Positions 21,189 to 25,773 of a DNA stretch of 25,773 bases are shown here, one piece after another. How positions within the stretch are numbered: position 1 is the first letter of the stretch; each line of letters begins with the position of its first letter. The stretch spans positions 1 through 25,773 of the forward strand of contig CAXNAD020000177.1 in the NCBI GenBank assembly GCA_964200185.2, given 5' to 3'. Made by a program: the position numbers and the translations under genes. This DNA comes from Choristocarpus tenellus KU-1152 (Eukaryota; Phaeophyceae). The notes beneath the pieces are model-generated. The model was not told where the DNA came from and did no database searches. It saw only the letters and a list, made by a program, of their open reading frames with translations.

Positions 21189-21443
21189 TCAGAACAGCGG
21201 AGGAGGCAAAGCAACAGTGATGATGAGGGTTGGAGAGGAAGGAGCATAGGAGGGGGCATAAACGCCTTGACAACACCTGAAAATACACCAATGCCAGGTA
21301 TAGTAGAGGGGGAGGGAAGTGAGGGGGCATCAAGGACTGCAAGTCATTTTAGGTCTCAGACTCCAAGTCCAGTGACAAGAAGTGCCGATCGCTCATTACT
21401 ATTAACTGAAAGAGCAGCACTATCTCCGAAACTCCTAGTTTAG
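21189..21443 (+). other. In-frame open extension beyond the protease TGA
   Basis: After TGA (context GGT TGA TCA) the same frame runs 84 codons to TAG at 21441-21443. It is rich in Ser, Thr, Pro, Gly, Glu and Arg (TTPENTPMPGIVEGEG, RSQTPSPVTRSADRS) with five Ser/Thr-Pro sites, like a regulated cytosolic tail. The +1 frame is open at 21109-21246 and also looks coding (WMFENTLESNNPTPPFVNEV). The tail could therefore be reached by stop read-through, by two compensating frameshifts (real or sequence errors) or by splicing, or it could be 3' UTR. Confidence 0.45.
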
Positions 21444-21984
21444 GTCCCATGGACATTTTGAAATACAGGCATAAGGGTGTTGAAAGGAGTCTGTACAGAG
21501 AACCACTGCAAACACATTGTACTGAGGCAAGGGATGGGTGGGAGGGAGGTCCAAGGGCAAGATGAGAAATGATGGAGATCTCAAAAGGAAGGCACCCACA
21601 CAAAAACATGTCCTCTGTTTTTGATCGTCCTTAGTACACAGCAATGTATCGTATTAGAACTGGTTTACTGCAGTATTCCCACCCGAATCTTCTGCATGTA
21701 GAGATATCTACTGGGCAAAGGGTGATAGAACTTTTGCAACGAAGGCCAGGAGACAATTGAAAGAGTGACGGGGCAGGGAAATCCAACATTACATTTTCCA
21801 ATGTGACAAACACTATTCTATCAATCTAAACGTAAGTAATAACAGCAACCAACCTAGAACTCTCCACCACTCCAACTTGGCACAGCTCTCTCTAGTATTT
21901 ACTAAAGACGACCACCACAAATTCCATACACCAGGCTAGTGCACGGTTTGACAGGATAAAGAGCTCCAGGGGTAGAATGAGCTT
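21444..21984. other. Downstream flank of the protease gene
   Basis: Presumed 3' UTR and intergenic DNA. No gene and no convincing AATAAA signal were seen. By eye, an ATGA...AA...TGAT arrangement at about 21568-21630 does not pair well enough to be called a selenocysteine insertion element. Confidence 0.35.
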
Positions 21985-22200
21985 GGTTGGGACTTGGCTT
22001 CCCACGTTTTTTTTTCATTTTCCTACTCCGAAATGTTCAGAATAGATCAAATGTATACGTTTTGGGGTAGGTACGAAAAATTGTGTCCAGAAAAAGGATA
22101 TTGACACCCCCTAACAAACACAGTAGCCAAAATGACGTCAAAATCGCAACATTGGGTTTTGACCCCCAAACGGACGCGACTCTACCCTCTAAGATACTTT
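21985..22200. mobile_element. MITE-like element, family B copy 5, left end lost
   Basis: Matches the interior of family B (TTGGGACTTGGCTTCC, then the CCTACTCCGAA hairpin arm) and ends with an intact TACCCTCTAAGATACTTT followed by GACTC. The outer left terminal repeat is missing. It is the only family B copy outside the protease introns. Confidence 0.82.
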
Positions 22201-22669
22201 GACTCACTACAGTGAACATTGCAGTGGTCCTACTACTTCGATGCTAGCTGTTGACTCTAGGTGATGGCGATATCAATGAGAGTGGTACACCCTGAACTAT
22301 TAACATTAAGAGTCTTGTTTTACCTAGTACAACTCTTCCAATGTATCGTCTAGTCAACATGCTGGCGTCATCTGGGAAAAAGCAAGAATATGACCAAAAC
22401 CTATCCCAGATTGAGGCTTGCATAATTACTAGAGACCTACCTACCTATCCATGATTCCCGTTTTGTGTATTTTTTTAAAAAGCCCAAAACTCAAATAAAA
22501 CTTTACAAAAAGCATCCGATACTTGGAGCGAATTTTGGCTAATTTAATTGCCGAATAAAAATACCGAAGATGCTTGAGAATATTTCTATGTTCAAGTTTA
22601 GATGTCTCTATCCATGCAAATGAAAGGTAAGTAAGTGCAATAACATACATCTTCATATTGAGTCAAGGT
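22201..22669. other. AT-rich intergenic stretch
   Basis: No gene seen. The minus-strand open frame at 22441-22656 has no recognisable domain or clear coding character. Confidence 0.4.
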
Positions 22670-22674
22670 GTAAC

Positions 22675-22817
22675 CGAGAGGTTTGTGCGTTTGGTCGTTT
22701 TGATTTTCAAGGGTCTTTTTCAACTTCGCTTTTAGAAGATGAAGATATTTGGAAAAGGACGTTGGTAAGTATATATTAACCTATCTGCGAACTAAATGTA
22801 ACCACAAAACGACCAAA
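22675..22817. mobile_element. Probable family C remnant with 13-bp inverted repeat
   Basis: TTTGGTCGTTTTG at 22690-22702 is a perfect inverse of CAAAACGACCAAA at 22805-22817. Read in reverse, the left part (GTTGAAAAAGACCC...AAAACGACC) resembles the right end of family C copy 1. Boundaries are uncertain. Confidence 0.5.
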
Positions 22818-23690
22818 ATGCACTCCGCAGCTGTGACTGAGCCTCCAAACACATGTGCCACCAGAAAGAGCTGGGCCCTTAAAACTCAGTAGTACTCCCC
22901 TCTCGGATATTTTCAATAACTTTGAAGTGTGGGTGCACATATCAGGCATCCCTGAAATATGGTTTACGTGTGACTGAGTATATCATGTGTTAGTCCCAAA
23001 ATGATTTCTGTCATGTGCAAGTCCCATTTCACTAAGGGGCCAAGCAACGCAGCCTTTTTGGTCGATATCACTCGGCAAATACTGATACACATTTTACGCA
23101 CCAAGTGGAAAGAAAATATCAAACGCAGCCCATGCATGGCAAACACACAATGCACAACAACTCTTGATGAACAGTGAGGACTAAATTGGCTACACAAAGA
23201 AAGTCCACGGTCAGTCAAGGCGGTACGAAAAACTGGAGCTAAAAAAAATTCCTCAAAGAAGAGAAAGGGGGATAAGGCGAACACCAATGGTCCAAAGACC
23301 AATCAATGGGGATCACAGAAAGGAGTATGTCAATCATGAGCATATAGCCCAGGTTTGTTCTCACACTACTAGCAACTGCCCCCTGCGAAAAATAACGAAT
23401 CCACTCTCTTTTTGAAGTGCTTGGTATCCCACGCACCTAACCTGTTGACCTTCCCTACAGTCCCTCAAATCGTCTCAAAAAGAACAAGATATCTCCAAAC
23501 GCCTTCCCTAAACCCGGACACAAAATAAAACAACCAAAGTAGTATTATTAGTATCGACGTTAAGAGACAAGTACTAATACGACCACGACAGAGGAGAAAG
23601 AGTTAAGCGAAATTTAGACAAAAATGATTGCGCATAAAACTTACTACCATTTGGACTATTAGTGGGTATGGAAGTCCTTTCCAACCCAAG

Positions 23691-23943
23691 GTAAACGAAA
23701 GGTACGCACATTTAGCTACATTTTATGAATATTGACAAATAAATGTGTACAATTTTTGGTCTTTTCTACGAATGCATACTGAAACTTTTCTGAAATTTGT
23801 CGAAAAGTTTCAAACAACAGAAAAATTAACGCTCTCAAGTCAAAGGTAGCATTTCATGGATAGAAATATTTGTCAATTGGAAATGGTTGAAAAAGCTGTC
23901 CGAACATGCAAGACCACAAAAACGTGGGTACCTTCTCGTTTAC
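23691..23943. mobile_element. MITE-like element, family C copy 1
   Basis: About 253 bp. The left end GTAAACGAAAGGTACGCAC is the near-exact inverse of the right end GTGGGTACCTTCTCGTTTAC, with one extra base and one mismatch. No coding capacity. AT-rich interior. Confidence 0.7.
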
Positions 23944-24264
23944 ATTGACATGACACACTTCGTCAAACAAAACAAATTTGGTCCGCAATTTTTTATTATT
24001 ATTATTGCAGTAGTAGTTGTGTTTGAAGGTTTCATTATCAAAACATCACTCCTATATCAGGGACGACCTAATGAAGTTGGAAACACTATAGTAGTAGGTG
24101 GGGTTTGGATTTGATACTTTGTCATCAATTCTCATTTACAGTAGGACCCCTTCAATGTGGTGATGGGCCTCAAATCCAAACATACATATTTTTTAGTGAT
24201 ATCTCAACAATAGTATTTAGATGTGTCGTAAGTATATCAAAAAGTGGGAAAAATCAAAGAAAGG

Positions 24265-24504
24265 ATGTGAGAGGTAGGAGGTTGCATTATATAGATCTCG
24301 CCAAATATTATGTACAAAATTCAATTTTTTAACAAATATGTGTAGGATATTTCCGAATTATGTCGAAATCTTTCAAATAATATACAAATAAACAACTCAA
24401 ATTTAGCACTTCATTCGTAGAAATATGGGTGAATTCCGAAAGATTGAAAAACTGGTTAAAATGCAAAACGGTCAAAAACTGCGTACCTCCCCCTTTTTAC
24501 CTTG
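24265..24504. mobile_element. MITE-like element, family C copy 2 (diverged)
   Basis: Same order of blocks as copy 1: TGTACAA, TTTC...TGTCGAAA, TTTCAAA, GATTGAAAAA, ATGCAAAACGG, GCGTACCT. The right end read inversely, AAGGTAAAAAGG...AGGTACGCA, matches the left end of copy 1. The left end is degraded. Confidence 0.55.
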
Positions 24505-24533
24505 CCTCAAAAAAATCTCGATACCACTATATA

Positions 24534-24560
24534 CTTCCTCCGTTCGGAATTAAATGTAAC
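24534..24560. mobile_element. Mariner/Stowaway-like terminal repeat, single end
   Basis: CTTCCTCCGTTCGGAATTAA, directly after a TA, closely resembles the CTCCCTCCGTT... ends of Stowaway MITEs and plant-type mariner elements, which insert at TA. The other end was not found in this window. Similarity judged by memory of the family consensus. Confidence 0.4.
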
Positions 24561-25002
24561 ATAACTTTCGCAAGGTCTGTTCTCGACCACGAAAGACCCA
24601 CGTGATAAACCCTGAAGACGAGGCTTAATGCTCGTATATATTGAGAGGCGTGCGAAGTTCGAGATGGTGGGCTGTTAAGACTCTGGAGGATCACCAGTGC
24701 AAAGTCAACCAAGTCGCATTGACGGGGTTCAAAAACCTTGTGAACTGTCAAAGCGAGTGTTTACTAGGTTGCCTAGGATGAAGGGCCCTGTCGTTTGAGT
24801 GACTCGTTCGACCCGCTGTCACCCATCGGTCCCAATTCTTTGGTCTAGAAGTCTGTCCAGGTTCTGGACTCAAACACTCTGACGAAGAACAGTATGGTGA
24901 CTAGAGGGTGCGAGACTTGGATGCCTCACGGGACGGTGGCAGCCATCATCAGCGAGGACTTCTGAATTTCCCGAATCACTGTATTCCATAATCTGAAGGA
25001 GT

Positions 25003-25200
25003 GTGACAGCCAGATCGCACGGGGTGAATACAGGGACCTTGTACGACATCGCAAGGGGAGATGTGGCTGCCGTACAAGTATCCTCGACTATAACTCTGTC
25101 ATCATTGGGGTTCGAACCAGAAAAATTCATGGAGTTAATTAACCTCCTTGACCTTCAACTGATTGATCGCAATGTTATGGATAGATCTAATCTGCGCTAT
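25003..25200 (+). CDS. Possible exon of an unidentified gene
   Basis: Open from about 24993. The later part (LGFEPEKFMELINLLDLQLI, then DRNVMDRSNLRY) looks protein-like. A possible donor TAT|GTGTAG at 25200 would allow an 84-nt intron to the exon at 25285, both in phase 0. No family recognised; the start and donor are weak. Confidence 0.25.
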
Positions 25201-25284
25201 GTGTAGAAAGCAGGTTTGTCTGTTGTTATACTGTTATTGCCATATGCCATATACCATTATGCCAATTGAGGTTTCCTTGTCAAG

Positions 25285-25515
25285 AATCCCCAATTCCAGT
25301 GGAGGGTCTTACGAATCTTTGGTATCCCCTCAGAAGACCTTGTAGAAATTATTGGCCAAGCCTGGGTGGGTAACCTGGGGGGGGGAACAACATCCCCTGC
25401 ACCTGCCCTGGAGGTCCACATCCTGGCAGATCATGACGCCAGGATCACAAGGAGGGCTCAACATGAGATCACACGCCTCCTGAACAGGATCCGTTTCGAC
25501 TCCTGTCGGATATAA
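25285..25515 (+). CDS. Probable 3' exon of an unidentified gene
   Basis: After an acceptor TTGTCAAG at 25284 (or CCAG at 25299, same phase) the frame encodes up to 76 residues to TAA at 25513-25515. It includes WRVLRIFGIPSEDLVEIIGQ, AWVGNL, a Gly/Thr/Pro-rich turn with a short G run, then a charged helix-like end LADHDARITRRAQHEITRLL. Composition and codon use look like real coding sequence, but no domain was recognised. Its first exons could include 25003-25200. Confidence 0.45.
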   Translation, partial: NPQFQWRVLRIFGIPSEDLVEIIGQAWVGNLGGGTTSPAPALEVHILADHDARITRRAQHEITRLLNRIRFDSCRI

Positions 25516-25565
25516 TTAGTCAGCCTACCAAGTGAAGTACAACAGAGTAAGGAAAGTTCCTAGTT

Positions 25566-25751
25566 AGCCCTAACACACCACCAGAGCCAGTGTGGATAAG
25601 GGGCAAATGCATGGGCCTCAACGCAACCCCTGGAGCTGGCATGCCAGATCCCCCCTATAGAATTCAAGCTCACAGCCAGCAGATCTCTAGGGAGGGAGGA
25701 GTCCCTGTCAAACAGGTGCCCAGTGGCGGGGTGCAGGAGGCAAAATGTTGA
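25566..25751 (+). CDS. Possible further exon or small reading frame
   Basis: One frame is open from about 25546 to TGA at 25749-25751, with an internal ATG at 25611. It reads PNTPPEPVWIRGKCMGLNAT and continues PGAGMPDPPYR to EAKC. Pro-rich and protein-like, but short. It may be an alternative last exon of the gene at 25285, a separate gene start, or chance. Confidence 0.22.
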   Translation, partial: SPNTPPEPVWIRGKCMGLNATPGAGMPDPPYRIQAHSQQISREGGVPVKQVPSGGVQEAKC

Positions 25752-25773
25752 TACCAGACATGAGATCGGAAGC

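Noticed and set aside
21568-21630. Possible SECIS element for recoding the TGA at 21186
   Set aside because: ATGA, AA and TGAT occur in order, but the intervening stems pair poorly by eye, and a selenocysteine in a cytosolic tail would be unusual.
24527-24751. Minus-strand open frame and a faintly similar one at 24870-25130
   Set aside because: A shared CDLxxxxLxIL-like stretch was noticed, but it is short, no domain is visible and there is no start or splice support.

Overview
This is nuclear DNA of a eukaryote, not a bacterium. The main gene is cut by twelve introns of about 200-1840 nt with GT-AG (one GC-AG) borders. A 26S-proteasome deubiquitinase is present. The gaps are AT-richer, full of simple repeats and short non-autonomous DNA transposons. 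The intronless deubiquitinase beside an intron-rich, membrane-anchored subtilase would fit a unicellular alga or other protist, perhaps a stramenopile such as a diatom. That placement is a guess from general character; no marker gene is present.

Layout. 1-1866: no gene recognised, two adjacent small hairpins. 1867-2973 (-): intact single-exon UCHL5/UCH37-type ubiquitin hydrolase. 3065-3198: tandem repeat just upstream of that gene. 3883-4299 (-): degenerate RING/SIAH-like zinc-binding fragment. 4300-5863: no secure gene. 5864-21188 (+): a 13-exon gene for a secretory, membrane-anchored subtilisin-like (S8) serine protease, rebuilt here by joining exons whose phases agree. The predicted protein is 1224 residues: signal or anchor segment, long N-terminal region, S8 catalytic domain with Asp451, His502, Asn601 and Ser701, C-terminal beta-sandwich, a small folded stalk domain, one transmembrane helix and a cytosolic tail. 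21189-21443: the same frame stays open for 84 codons past the TGA, and a neighbouring frame also looks coding across it, so the true C-terminus is uncertain. 21985-24560: transposon remnants. 25003-25751 (+): protein-like exon fragments of an unidentified gene.

The introns of the protease gene hold nine insertions of two short inverted-repeat element families, here called A and B. Their ends share the core AAAGTATCT. A tenth copy, truncated, lies just downstream of the gene, and no copy interrupts an exon. Eleven of twelve introns are phase 0, and six of twelve downstream exons begin with GT. A third family, C, fills part of the right-hand gap.

The genes do not form an obvious pathway. UCHL5 acts in the cytosol or nucleus on ubiquitin chains at the proteasome; the protease is predicted to act in the secretory pathway or at the cell surface. 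No tRNA, rRNA, CRISPR array or prokaryotic signal was seen.
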